Below, in pieces: positions 24,065-35,542 of a stretch of 64,000 nt of DNA. Under the pieces are notes generated by a model. That model made no database searches. It was not told the DNA's origin and saw only the letters and a list, made by a program, of their open reading frames with translations. The stretch comes from Magnaporthiopsis rhizophila (taxonomy: Eukaryota; Ascomycota; Sordariomycetes; Magnaporthales; Magnaporthaceae). A program made the translations under genes and the position numbers. The DNA is taken from the NCBI GenBank assembly GCA_003049465.1, contig PYSS01000117.1, positions 56,728-120,727 on the forward strand, in the 5' to 3' direction. Within the stretch, counting starts at the first letter, position 1. Every line of letters starts with the position of its first letter.

Positions 24065-26262
24065 TGCGACGGGCGGGCCGGTGATCCGAGGCTCGATTTA
24101 GTTGGCAGAGTTGAAGAATGAATGTTTTAGAAGCTGCGCACAACCAAGAAGACCGAACTGTTAGCGGCGGTGCTTCCTTTTTGTTGTGCTTTCACCGCCG
24201 TTTCGTTCTTGTTGAGCGTGCTGGTCCCTCTTTGAGTATTTTTTTTCCCCCTTGTTTTTTTTTTTTTCTGGGGCTGGGAGACGGAATCGGAACAACCAAG
24301 AATGAACAGCAGCGACGCACATCCGCCACCCGCCCACTCCCACGCATAGATTGCAACGATGCAACGGCAGGACCCCTGGCCAAGGGTTCCAATCTGCAAG
24401 GAGGTCCGCCGCCGGGGATCGGGACAGCCCGACAAATCCGAGAATTCGAAGCTAAGCTGCGGAAAGATGGCATCCTTACTCACCGAACCTTGAATATGTG
24501 GTGTATTTTGTGTGGCTGTATGTGTTGTACAAAGACGACAGCGTCCACAGGTTGGACTTGACTGATCTCTACTCCTGTTTGTGACTTGTCTGTGGGACCG
24601 ACTTCGAGTTGGACAAGTGCTGTATGTCAAGGAGAAAGGAGGGAGGAGGATATTGAACGGGGCAGGATCGAGAGAGGAAAGGCGGGCGAGGACGGGGACG
24701 GATGGCCCTTTTTGTTTCTTTCCCCGTCCGGTGTTTTTAATTTCCTGGCTACAGGTATTTAACCCGAAGTTCATGTTTTCCTTTATCTCTTTTGGATCGC
24801 CTGCCTGCCTGTTCTGGTTGGGATAGAGTTGCCTTGCACGCACGCCCCAACAAGGATCCGGGTTATCTAATCCCAAGCCCCTAGCCAGCCCCAATCCTCC
24901 TTGCTGGACGATTGACAGCACACATCAGCGTCCATGGAAGGCGGCTGGTGCGTGGCCAACCACGCGCGCGAGTTGGACGTTTTTTGCAGAGCACCTAGGT
25001 ACCTAGCAGGTATCACATCACCGCCATCCGCCGTGCAAGGTACTTACTCGGTTCTCGCCCCCCAGCGGGCCCTCTGTTTACTGTGTGCATACGGAAATTA
25101 GAGGGCCCACGGGTCCACAATAGAATCGTTCGTTAGCCGTCGTCTCTCAATCCCTTTTGGGGGCAGCGTAAGACGGCGTTGATGCGTGCGTGTCGCCTTC
25201 CCGTCGTTCGAAAATCTTGGCTGGGGCTGGCAACGAAGGCCGGTGGCTGGCTGTTTATTCCATCAATTGGCGGAAATCTGGGCCCGTCCGACCTCGACAG
25301 AGTCCAGACTTTCCACGTCTCCAACGCCAAAGAAAAACAAAGGGCTTCTGTGGCTCTGGTCTGCCAAAATTGCGGCTTTGGCGGAAATTGGGCCAGAGAT
25401 GGGAGTGATTGGCGTCGTCTCGCCGGCAGATCCCAGCCACGGCCACGACCGCCATTTATTTGCCAATGGCTGGGCGCATCTCCATGGGAATTGCTTTTTT
25501 ATTCCCATGTCCCAAAAACCAAAGCGCCGGAACCAGCTGCCTCTAGCGTCGCAGATGGGACTGGACGGATCCGGTAGCAAAGGCCCAAGCCGCATCACGC
25601 AGACGCTGCTAGAGCCTCAACAAACACCGTAGCGGCAAGGTTGAGACGGCTCCCGCACCAGCTCCGACGTCCGGCCGCCGACTTCTGCAGGAGCGAGCAG
25701 GAGGTCACCAGGCAGGCTCCATACTCTTGATGGAAGATGAGCCCACCTAGATCAAACCTAGGCCAGGCAAACGTCAGTAGCACCACAACGGGACTATAGG
25801 AAATGGAGCTAAGCACAGCGCAAAGAATTGCTCCATGTGCAAGCCTAGTGGTAGGCTAATGGTGCGGGAGTTACCCATGGAAGTCATCGCCACCCGTGAC
25901 CTCGAAATGGAAGATACCCCAACAAGGCCGAGCGTGCCGGCAGCCTCGTCGTCAACTACCTCCACAAATCAATCGGCAGGGTACGCAAATTGATGGAGAC
26001 TGGCCCCGCCTTGCCCGATCCGTATAGGTAGTCACAATCATGGCCTGACTCCCTTCTCAACAAATTGGGAATCAATATATGTGGGCGTGCATAAGCAAGG
26101 AAAGGAGGCAAAAAGTCGCCCACACATGCGCGCCAACTCACAGATCATTTTATGCCGGGCCGGGCCCTGCAAGCCCGCCCGCCCGCACCAAGCAGTGCAT
26201 CATCATCGACCTCGCAGTAGTGCCTCACGCCGTGGTCGGCTGGGCGTGATACCCGTGTGCAC

Positions 26263-26287
26263 CTAAGGAACTAGGTAGGTTCCTTAG
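26263..26287. repeat. Perfect short inverted repeat around a TAGGTAG loop
   Basis: CTAAGGAAC (26263-26271) and GTTCCTTAG (26279-26287) are exact reverse complements separated by TAGGTAG. Small hairpin or dyad binding site in intergenic DNA; no terminator-like T run follows. Confidence 0.8.
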
Positions 26288-26486
26288 CTACCTGTGTCCC
26301 TAATCCGTGCAAAACCATGTACCTATGCGGGCGGCCCCGAAAGTCGCACCGAAACGGGGACATGGGTTACCTCTAGGACCTCCCTCACGGATCGCGCAGG
26401 AGGCTTTCGGGTGAATCTGAACCTAGTTAGGTTGCTTCATCGGATCGGACCTTATTTTTTTTCTTTCTTTTCTGTCTTGTTCATCC

Positions 26487-26506
26487 AAAAAAAAAAAAAA
26501 AAAAAA
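26487..26506. repeat. Homopolymer A run (20 bases)
   Basis: Uninterrupted A run about 250 bases beyond the 3' end of the minus-strand BCS1-like gene. Confidence 0.95.
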
Positions 26507-26752
26507 GAGGCTTAATTTCTTTGTGTATTGTTTGTTTCTGAGTCGCGGCACGGACGATACCAAGGTTGCGCTACGAGGATAAGAAAGAAAGCTCACGAAT
26601 ATCGGCAACAAGACTAACAAACATAGACGGAAGAAAAATCATGGAGCGGAATTTTCACGAGGCACGATACAATACGAAGAAAAAAAAAACAAGCTAAAAA
26701 GCCCCACCCATGTAAAGCACTTCATATCATGTCTCATAGCCTCATAGCCGTA

Positions 26753-28828
26753 TCATGTCTCGTAGCCCGAGTCCTTGCCCTCCAGCTTCGCCGCCCCAGC
26801 CTTGGGCTCTCCAGCCTTGGGCTCTCCAGCCTCCTCATCCTCGGACGAATCGGACGACGAGTCCGAGTCCGAGCTGTCGTCCTTCTTCTTGCTCTTCTTT
26901 GCCGCCTTGCGCTTGGCGCGCCTGGCCTCCTTCTTCTCCTTGCGCTTCTTCTGCTTGTCTTCCTCCTCCTCCTTCTTCTTGCGCTCCGCCTCGGCGTCCG
27001 CCTCGGCCTGCTTGCGCCGCTGCTCGGCCTCCTCAAGCTCTTTCTGTTGCTTCTCCTTGCGCGTGGCCGCCACCCAGTCCTCGGCGTTGGCGACGGCGGC
27101 TGCCGGGTCGCGCTTGTTCTTCATCAGGAACCCCTGCAGCTCTGCGGGGCTGAACTCGTGCGCGGGGATTTTGGCCGCGAACTGCTGGGCCAGCTCCGCT
27201 ACGCGCTCGGCCGCCTCGGCCCGCTGCCGCGCCTGCTCCTGCTGCTCCTTCTCCTCCGCGGCCGTCCTTTTGTGGCCTGCCACCCCCGTCCCCGCCGCCG
27301 CCAGGACTTCTGCCAGCTCCTTGGCCGACCTCCTGGAGAGGGTCGGCGAGGTCGGAGAGGTGGCGGCAGTGGTGCTGGTGGTGGGCGATGGCGGGCACGA
27401 CGAGGCTGACTGGGGCTCCACGTCGCCTTCGAGCGGTGCGTAGATGGCCTGGAAGATGGCAGCCGTCATATCGGCATCGGCGCGGCCAAAATGCACCGTC
27501 ATGTCGACGCGGCCCGGCCGGATGAGGGCCTTGTCGAGCTTCTCGATGTGGTTGGTCGTCATGATGAGCACCCGCCCTTCTTGTGACGCCACGCCGTCCA
27601 GGATGTTGAGCAGGCCCGACAGTGACAGCCGCCCCCCGATGGGCGCCGCCACCGGCCTGCCGGGAGTGAGCTGACCGGGCACCATGTCGGGCCCGCTGCC
27701 CGCGGCGGCGGCGGGGGCCATGACGGGGGCGTTGGCGTCCTCGCGCGTGTGGGTCAGGCCGGCCGAGTCGATGTCCTCGAGGAGCACGACGCAGCGCCGG
27801 GGCAGGTCGGCGAACAGCGTCGCCAGCGTCTCCTCGTTGGCAGTGATGGAGCTTAGGCTGACGATGTAGATGCGCATCTTGAAGAAGCCGGCCAGTGCCA
27901 GGCTGAGCGACGACTTGCCGGTTCCGGGCGGTCCGTGGAGGAGGTAGCCGCGGCGGTAAGGGATGCCCCGGTTGGAGTACCAGCGCCGGGTGGCCGGGTC
28001 CAGGTAGTCGGTCACGTCGTCGATCAGGTCCTTCTTGACCTTCTCGTTCAGGATCACAGTCGAGAAGGGCCGCGAAGTGCGCGCCATGCATCGCTGCCAG
28101 CTCGGCTCGGCCGACGCGCCCTTGGTGGTTCCCCGGTAGATGCTCGTCTTGTGCTCGTCCCGCTTGAGGTACAGGTCGCGCGCCTCGATCAGGAGCTCCT
28201 TGAGCACGGTTGGGTTGCGGCCGAAGCACGAGATGGAAATCTCCTCCTTGTCGCGCGAGTAGCCGAACTGCTCCCTGTTCTGGCTGCGGTGGAAGGTGAG
28301 GAGTCGGCCCCTGTAGAAGAAGTAGTGCGAGCCGAAGTCGGGCGTGTAAGACAGCGGCTTCCTGGTGGCTTCGTCCCCTTCGTACTCGTTGTCCTCGTCC
28401 TCGTCATCCCTCCACTTCCACGTGAACCAGGACCTCGAGTCGGTGTTGGTGTTGGCGATGAAGCGGCGGCTCCTCAGCGAGAACTTCTGCTTCGCGATCC
28501 AGGCCATGACGTAGTTGTAGGCCTCGTCGTCGGTGCGGAGCGAGCACCTTGACATAAAGTACGAGTCCAGCTTCCGGTAGGAGTATTCGCTGAAGTACTG
28601 CCAAGCGAAGAGAGACCCGCCCACGAGGATCATCACGGGAATGTAGAGGTTCAGATCTATGCCCGTATACCGTTGAATCGTGGTCGAGAGGATGGAGAAG
28701 CCCGGGAACAGCATGTCGAGGATGGCGAGCTGCTGTTGATTGCTGTTCACGGACTCCCCGGGCACACCCATAGGGTCGGGACCTGTTGGCACCGACGCCA
28801 CAGGGGTGCTAAACGTGGGTTGCGCCAT
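26753..28828 (-). CDS. BCS1-like AAA ATPase with charged C-terminal tail
   Basis: Single exon, 691 aa from the ATG at 28828; the frame opens with a GTG 18 bases upstream, so the ATG (MAQPTF) is the start. One membrane segment lies at about residues 60-77 (LYIPVMILVGGSLFAW), followed by the BCS1 N-terminal domain and an AAA module: Walker A GPPGTGKSS, Walker B CVVLLEDIDS, sensor-type MTTNHIEKLDKALIRPGR. The last about 130 residues are Lys/Glu/Asp/Ser-rich and disordered, absent from yeast Bcs1 (456 aa). This architecture belongs to a paralogue group expanded in filamentous fungi, not necessarily to the mitochondrial Bcs1 that inserts the Rieske protein. Acidic and Ser-Thr inserts interrupt the AAA core after the Walker B motif. 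Confidence 0.85.
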   Translation of the reverse strand: MAQPTFSTPVASVPTGPDPMGVPGESVNSNQQQLAILDMLFPGFSILSTTIQRYTGIDLNLYIPVMILVGGSLFAWQYFSEYSYRKLDSYFMSRCSLRTDDEAYNYVMAWIAKQKFSLRSRRFIANTNTDSRSWFTWKWRDDEDEDNEYEGDEATRKPLSYTPDFGSHYFFYRGRLLTFHRSQNREQFGYSRDKEEISISCFGRNPTVLKELLIEARDLYLKRDEHKTSIYRGTTKGASAEPSWQRCMARTSRPFSTVILNEKVKKDLIDDVTDYLDPATRRWYSNRGIPYRRGYLLHGPPGTGKSSLSLALAGFFKMRIYIVSLSSITANEETLATLFADLPRRCVVLLEDIDSAGLTHTREDANAPVMAPAAAAGSGPDMVPGQLTPGRPVAAPIGGRLSLSGLLNILDGVASQEGRVLIMTTNHIEKLDKALIRPGRVDMTVHFGRADADMTAAIFQAIYAPLEGDVEPQSASSCPPSPTTSTTAATSPTSPTLSRRSAKELAEVLAAAGTGVAGHKRTAAEEKEQQEQARQRAEAAERVAELAQQFAAKIPAHEFSPAELQGFLMKNKRDPAAAVANAEDWVAATRKEKQQKELEEAEQRRKQAEADAEAERKKKEEEEDKQKKRKEKKEARRAKRKAAKKSKKKDDSSDSDSSSDSSEDEEAGEPKAGEPKAGAAKLEGKDSGYET

Positions 28829-31111
28829 GGTTGCTGCTGGTACCACTCCGCAGGGAGATATGGATGTTGGGGTATAGGATCAAGGAGGTGGGCAGGCCGC
28901 CGAAGCCAAGAGCAGAGGGAGGAGAAAGCAATCAGGCTGGACGTGTGATGGGTATATATCAAACACTCCTTTTCTTGCTCGTCAACTTTTGGCGAGAAGG
29001 CGGCCAAGGGGATGGTGCACTCGCCACAGCTTGTTGTGTGCTCTGAATGGGGAGAGGAAGAAGGCGACGGGAATACAAAGATGAGAACCACCTCGAGTCT
29101 TTTATAGATGGGAGTTGTAAGGAAGGTAGGCCATGATAGGGGATCTTATGTCAAGTACACGCTAGTACACTTCTTGCAACCTGCCGGGTGAGGCAGCAAT
29201 GTCCAGTGAGACGCACACCCGTTGTCATTGAGGCGGCGCCACCCCGTGTGGGTGTATCATCACTGGCTCAGCCAGCATATGGATTGCAGGGTGCAGTGTG
29301 GGGGGAGTGTGTCGCACACAGCCAAGGAGAGGGCGCCGATATTGCCCTTGCCTAGCTGGGAAAGGACAATGATCCTGAGCGGAAGAGTCATCGCGCGGGC
29401 TCCAGTGAGAAACTGGCGCTAGGCAGCATCCTGCAGAGGACAAGTCCAGACGATCGGCACAGGATGGCAGCAATCGGGCTAGCCACCTGGGAGGTTGTTG
29501 GTGGAGCTGGCATGCAGTAATCCACGCGCGTGTTCCTCTCCGAGCGGCCGAGCCTTGCGGCCTCCTGGTTGGAGGTTGGAGGCCGTGGGGACTTGCCGGG
29601 CAGGCCGGCTGTACTGCCACGGGATCCACCGTATAATTCATCCCCAGGTCTTCAACCGAGGAGACATCCCACGGTGCTCGGGTTTACACTTTGGTTCCGG
29701 TGACTGGTTTGCCGATAGATGTTCGGGACCGGGGCTACGTGGGCGAAAATTTTTTTAAACAAGGGTTGATGTTGCGTCCTGGATTCCGGGTCTGAGATGC
29801 TGCAGGGGGCCACCGCAAATCCATCATTGGCTGGCAAGCGAATAATCTGCCAATTGGCCATCGCCCTTTCGGGACGAATGCAGGTCTGGCCTTGTGTTTT
29901 TAGGCATCACTGCAGAGTCACATGCACTGCCAACTGCGTCGACTACCTGCCATTGGCCCATTCGGATCCGAACGGGGCCAAGGTGCATTTGCTGGTTTTA
30001 CTTAGGTGGTTTCAATCTCACTTTCCCTTGCGTTGCAGCTCGGCACTCAAATTTTTCTTGGATGACGGAATCTACAAGGGAGTTCACGATGGGCAGCAGC
30101 CTGTGGCTCACGCACCGAAACCCACCTAATATTTATCCGGCTACTGACTAACACCCATGATGGAGGCTCTCGTCACGCATACTAATATTAAATCCTTCAC
30201 CCGAGGCAGGCTGCGGGTGGGGAATGAGGGGTTGGCTCCTTGACCGGGCGAAATGTGCAGTTTCAATCGACGGCATGCAGGAGAAATGTGCTATCATGAG
30301 GCCAGCTCAATGGAGCCCAGGCATCGAGATTGCTGACGTCGCTCTTTTTGACGGCGTGATTCCCGCAAGGAGCTTCCATGTTACGGGACATACGTCTGGT
30401 GTTGTTGGACCCACTAGGCGTTGCCTTGCCTGCCGCTCAATTCTAGACCATCGGAAAAGAAGCGGTTTACTTGGGCTCTTCTCACCAAGCCGGCATCACA
30501 ACCTATGAGCGAATTTGAAACAGGCGCAGGTCGGGAGTACCGACGTCACATAAACGCCGCCACGATGCTCAGCCTCGAGCCTTTCTCATCGTCACGCGGG
30601 CGTGCGGGTGCGTGGAGGCAGCCAGCGACCCGGGTACACAAGCCGAGGTGAGGCTCTGGAGGGGCACAGCCATCCATCCCGGGAAGCCGGAAAAGCAGTG
30701 AGGTCCGGATTTGACGGACCGAAGCAGCAACCGCTGGAACTTCAACCCATGAGCAACGAACCCGGTGAAAGTGTCGATTCCCGTCCATTATTCGTCAATT
30801 CGTGCCAGTCCTCTCAGCTACAGAAAAAGGCTGAGAGATGTATGCTTCAAGGAAAGAAAACAAAAGCACATGAAGCTATAGGTATCTCGTGAATATAGAA
30901 AATCGTCACAACAAGACAGCCCAAAGATCCCAACGACACGGGCGAGGACGGCCTGGTCCCCTCAACCCAAACGCCGAGGAGTGAGAATAAACAAGATCCC
31001 AACAGCCCGTCCGAGCAGCATTTACACACCTCTCCCAAGAAACGCCCCTAATAGATCAGGCAGGCACTCGCCCCACGCTAACAAAAAAAAAATATGCAAG
31101 CGAAACCTGTG
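28829..31111. other. Intergenic interval between the BCS1-like gene and NDC80
   Basis: 2.3 kb containing the BCS1-like promoter and the NDC80 3' end. Only short open frames of no recognisable family are present. No repeat or motif stands out. Confidence 0.5.
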
Positions 31112-33527
31112 TTACATGCCCATCTCCTGGGTATCATCCTTCATCTCGTTGCTCCCTAGCTCCGTGTCGACCTCCTCGGTCACGAAGCCCTCGTACTCCG
31201 CTATGCTTTTCTGCACGTGCATTTTGAACTTGCATACGTCATTGAGCATGCGCATGATCTCGGTGTGCAGCTCTTCGCGCAGGGCGTTGGCCTTGAGTGT
31301 TAGTTGTTCGTACCTGGTTGTGACAAAGGCGGTTGTTAGTGGGATGTGTTGCAGTATGCATGTAGAACGAAGAAAAAAAGGAAAAAAGAACCAAGAAAAA
31401 AACCCACTCGATATTGGTCGTCATCTCGCGCTGCTCCAGAAGCTGCACCGACTCGGAGAGGCTGGCGCGCATCTTGGCCAGCTCCTTCTCCATCTTCTCG
31501 ATCTGCGCGTCCGAGGCCATGCGCTGCGCCGTCGTCACCTCCTTGGTCTTCTCAAACTCCTCCTCGGCCGCCCCGACCCGGTGCTCGAGCGCCTCCACCT
31601 CGTTGCGCTTGTCCTCCATGGCCTCCTTAATGCTGTCGAGGAGGTCGTGATCCTTAATCATCGTGTCCATGGCCACGCCCCTGCGCTCCGAAATCTCCTT
31701 CTTCATCGACACCAGCATGTTCTTAACCTGGCCCCGGAGGTCGAGGTTGAGCAGATGCGCCGGCTGATACCCCGTCACTGGGTCCACCAGCAGGCGCTCG
31801 TTCTCCATGTTGCCGCCAGTGTACGAGCCCTTGAGCTGCTGCTGCTGCTGCTGCACCGACGACGAGAAGCTGGGCCCCTCGTTGACCGTCACGTGCAGCT
31901 CCAGGTCCCTGCCCTTGGCGTTGACGGCCGTCGATGGGATGAGGTTGATCTGGTACGCGGCTGTGTTGTAACGGTCCACCATGCGCTCCAGCTCCTCCAG
32001 TTTGGCGCTGGCCTCGACCTCCTTCTCGGCCACCTTGCGCTTCACGTCCTCGAGCCGCTGCGCTGCCGTCTCGATGGTGCGCTGGAGTCGTTCGCGCTCG
32101 GATGCCATGCGGTCGATATCCTGCATGCTGATCCCCTGGTCGTCGACAGCCTGCTGGAGCGACCGCCGCTCCTCCTCGGCCTCGGCCAGCTCCACCATGA
32201 CCTTGTCTAGCTCCTCCTGTAGCACCTGGATGCGACTGTCGTACTTCTCGGACCGCTGCACCGCAAGCTGGTTGTACTCCTCAAACTTGATCTTGTCCTC
32301 CTCCATGATCTTGAAGTGGCTGTCAAGAATGGCAGGGTCTGGAGTCGACTTTTCCAGCTCCTCCACCTCCTTTAATAACTTTGCGTGCTCCGCTTCGAGG
32401 ATTTGAAGCTCCTGGAAGTGCTTGGCGTTGGCTTGCTCGAACGACCGCGCCATGGTCTCAATATGGGGTGCCAACATCTTGTCAGCCTCCTCCTCCGAGA
32501 CGCTGTCGTCCATGCCCAACCACTCGGCGTAGGCAGCTGTCAAAAAGTCGAACGTGATGTGGTCGCCGACCGTGTCGACGCCGGCCTCGAGGCAGGCATC
32601 GGCGTAGCGGTTGAGCGCGAAGCCCTCAATCATCTGCGCCAGCTGCATCATCCAGTGCAGCACACCCAGGAATGTGTACCAGTTTTGACCGCCCACCGCC
32701 GCGATCTGGCTTTTTGTGATGCCCTTCTCGTATGGATACCGCAACTGTTTGAGTAGCGGGGGCACCTCCTGGTCGATATTCTTCATGAAGCGGTAGCTTG
32801 GGTCGATGCGGTTGTATAGCCACTGGAATATGTAGTTGAAGTCCTTCTGCGTTGGTGATTTTATGACATTCTGCGATAGATTGTGGTTCATGTCGAGCTC
32901 GAAGTTGTTCTGGGTCAGGTAGTCGAGCAATTCCTGGCCGATGCGGTTCTGGTACGACCTGTCCTTGAGCGGGCGGGGGTCCTTGGGGACGCCGGCCGGC
33001 TGCGGCGCCTGCTGGAAGAAGCTCTGGTGACCGCCTGCTGTCGGGGCGGTGGCTCGCGGCGGCTGGTAGACACTGCTCCTACGGTCCCTATCCACGGATG
33101 CCCTGCCGGCGGCCCCTCCGGGAGTGAATGCCCCCCTAAACGTGCTGGTGCTGTTTTGGACCGACGGCCTCTTCACCGAAGACATGCCGAGGTCGCCCAG
33201 GTTGTTGCCGGACGACGACGAGCGTGAGAAGACGGGCTGGCTCGGCCTCGACATGGCCAGGGACTGCCGGGACCCAGACAAGGACCGGACATGGCTGTTG
33301 GAGAAGGGCACGCCCCCTCCCGCTACCGAATTCCGCTTCATCGCCGAGTGGGGTTGAGGAATCGCGGAGTTGAGATTGAGACTGCCTAGGGTCTGTAGTC
33401 TTAGGCGTTAGCACCAAGGGCAGGTTGAGGGACTCTGGAGCGGTGACGGTGGAGAGAAGTTATCCGGAGATGGGTGGCATACCTCTCGAGGGCGGCGGAC
33501 GCTAAACAGGCCCGTGTCTTGTGACAT
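31112..33527 (-). CDS. NDC80: Kinetochore protein NDC80 (HEC1)
   Basis: Join complement(31112..31313, 31408..33392, 33483..33527), 743 aa. The first exon encodes MSQDTGLFSVRRPRE and splices in frame (GTATGC donor) into TLGSLNLNSAIPQPHSAMKR, a fungal NDC80 N-terminus; the ATG at 33341 inside exon 2 is therefore internal. Residues about 30-140 are a basic, Ser-rich disordered tail suited to microtubule binding and Aurora B control. Next comes the calponin-homology domain (LLDYLTQNNFELDMN; QKDFNYIFQWLYNRIDPSY; GGQNWYTFLGVLHWMM), then a long coiled coil that pairs with NUF2. A poly-Gln run (VQQQQQQL) lies in the coiled-coil loop. The last exon (YEQLTLKANALREELH) follows a GTGGGT donor. Confidence 0.96.
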
Positions 33528-34166
33528 GATGGCCCGGATTGGATCCCGGAACGGTGGGGGTTACGCGGCGTGTCTCTGAAGGCGCGTACGGGTCAAGGTG
33601 TAGCAATATTGTATCTGGGTATTCAGCAAATGAATTGCGCATATTATGCGACAGTAGGCGTCCTAAGAACACAATAGTTGCAGTAGAAAGGAAGTGGCCG
33701 CAAACAATGCAAAGTGTAGCTTATCGTGGAGGAGGCAGAAAGCCGGATGCGCGCGCCCGCCTTTGGGTGGCGGTGGGATGGTCGTGTTTACTTGGAGCCA
33801 GGGGTTGTTGCTGAGTCGGAGATGGTAAACAAAAATGCGAAAGGACCCTGATTGGTTGTAGCGGTTCCACACCGGAATCTCCACCCTCCGCTCTTCCATG
33901 GAAAAACTCACGTGCCAAAGTCCAGCAATCCTCGGCCGAGCCCCGATTTTATTCGCGGGATGTGACAATGAATGGCTGGGGAGGTTGTTGAGCTGCGGCG
34001 CGCTGAGCCCTGGACAACGAGCACTTCCGAGACTGGACCAGCCACACCGTTGCTGGTCTCGGCTTCCATACCCAAGTCCAACCTGACCAGCAAACGACCT
34101 GAATCCTGAACCGACGAAGCATGCAGTAGGTAGATCGAGCGCGTCTCCATCCTGCCCTGCCTCGCA
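33528..34166. promoter_or_regulatory. Shared divergent promoter of NDC80 and PEX14
   Basis: 639 bases between the two start codons. No strong motif was recognised beyond a GATCGA at about 34134. No coding sequence supported. Confidence 0.5.
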
Positions 34167-35542
34167 ATGGCTATCAGAGAAGATATCGTGGCTTCGGCCG
34201 TAAGTTGATCCCTTTTTTTCTGGTTGCTATGCTGCTCGTGATGTCACCTTTCGGAGCTAGGATGCACTTCCGGCAGCAACGCTAACGCGACACGACACAG
34301 GTCGACTGTAAGCTCCTCCGGCACGACGACCCGATCTGCATATCGCATCGCGTTTCGAGATACTAATACAGCCCTTGTGTGCTGCCGCCCAGTCCTTCGA
34401 GATCCCAGCGTCGCATCTTCCTCGATCGAAAGCCGCATTGCATTCCTCCAGACCAAGAACCTGACCCAGGAAGAGGTTAACGCCGCCTTGACCCGTGTCG
34501 GTGTTGAACCCCCGGCAGTCCTCCCAGCTGCTCCGCAGACTGTAGCGACGCGTGCGTCGGTGCCGACGCCCCAGCCCTACTATGGTCAACAACCCCAGCA
34601 GTACCCGCCGTATGGCTGGCAGCAGCCTCCGCCCGATTCCCCTAGGAGGGACTGGAGGGATTGGTTCATCATGGCAACCGTCGTAAGCGGCGTCGGTTAC
34701 GGCGTATACTCGCTGACCAAGGTGAGTTGACGCGGCAAGGCCCAGATGGGAGGGATGCCCGGGGTCTTCTCATAGCCTTCCTTCGCTTTTCAGTATCTAA
34801 CAACTTCGTCCTTCTCAATCAAAAGCGGTACCTCTACCCGCTGGTTGTTCCTCCTACGCCGGACCGGCTGGAGGCGGACAAGAAGGCGATCGACGAGCAG
34901 TTCGACCGGGCCTTCTCGCTCGTGGAGCAGCTGGCCAAGGACACGGACGCGCTCAAGGCCGCAGAGCAGCAGCGCACGGAGCGGCTCGACACGGCGCTCA
35001 CGGAACTGGAGACGGTCATCACGGATCTTAAGACTGCCAATAGGCGGCGCGAGGACGATGCCCAGCGCACCCGAGACGAGATTCAGGATCTGAAAGCGTC
35101 GATCCCCAAGGCCTTGGACGCCCAGAAGGAGCTCGCCAACGAGAGGCTCAAGGAGGTCAACGTCGAGGTGACTAGCCTCAAGACGCTTCTGTCGCAAAGG
35201 CTGAACTCGGCCGCCGTGTCCAACGTCGCAAGCCCGCCCATGGGGATGAGCTACCTCCGGCCCTCGGTTACGCCTGCTGCTGCACAGCTGTCGCCTTCGC
35301 CATCGCAGGCTGTGGCGGCAAGCGTCAGCGGTACCAACGGTGTTAGCGTGCCGGCCAATGGTGACAGCTCCGAGGCTGCCCAGGATGGGCCCACTTTCCG
35401 ATCAGCGTTTGGCATCGGAAGCGGCAGCGGAGGCGCTCGTGCCAGCATCCCGGCCTGGCAGAGGGCCATGGAGGCGAAGTCGACCCCTCCTCCTCCCAAC
35501 GGGCCGGTGGCAGAGGCGGTCAGCGGACCCAGCGCACAGTAA
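34167..35542 (+). CDS. PEX14: Peroxisomal docking protein peroxin-14
   Basis: Join 34167..34199, 34301..34307, 34393..34721, 34826..35542, 361 aa. Exon 1 gives MAIREDIVASA. A 7-base exon (GTCGACT) supplies VD plus one base of Phe, after which FLRDPSVASSSIESRIAFLQ forms the conserved N-terminal domain that binds PEX5 and PEX13. A Pro/Gln/Tyr-rich linker is followed by a membrane segment at about residues 104-121 (WFIMATVVSGVGYGVYSL), the RYLYPLVVPPTPDRLEADK block, and a coiled coil. The C-terminus is Ser/Ala-rich. Without the microexon the two N-terminal halves cannot be joined in frame. It is part of the import pore for PTS1 and PTS2 cargo; a hydrolase with a PTS1 lies 12 kb downstream. Confidence 0.94.
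34301..34307 (+). other. 7-nt microexon of PEX14
   Basis: GTCGACT is bounded by an ACACAG acceptor on the left and a GTAAGC donor on the right. It restores the reading frame between the ASA of exon 1 and the FLRDPSV of exon 3, giving the continuous ASAVDFLRDPSV expected of PEX14. Confidence 0.85.

Larger units (their letters stand above)
24065..26752. other. Intergenic interval upstream of ERG13
   Basis: 2.7 kb between the ERG13 start and the 3' end of the BCS1-like gene, both on the minus strand. It should hold the ERG13 promoter and leader. Visible features are T-rich tracts at about 24240-24268, a TACCTAGGTACCTAG-type motif at 24993-25010, a perfect 9-base inverted repeat at 26263-26287 and an A run at 26487-26506. 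Open frames, including one of 264 codons on the minus strand at 24127-24921, have low-complexity composition and look spurious. Confidence 0.5.

Noticed and set aside
24127..24921. 264-codon minus-strand frame upstream of ERG13
   Set aside because: Lies in the expected ERG13 promoter and leader, is low-complexity (poly-Lys from T runs), and shows no conserved motif.
28829..28846. GTG-initiated extension of the BCS1-like protein (MVPAAT before MAQP)
   Set aside because: The codon is GTG; an ATG six codons later is the ordinary start.
33339..33341. ATG at MKRNS as the NDC80 start
   Set aside because: An upstream exon encoding MSQDTGLFSVRRPRE joins in frame and matches the family N-terminus, so this Met is internal.
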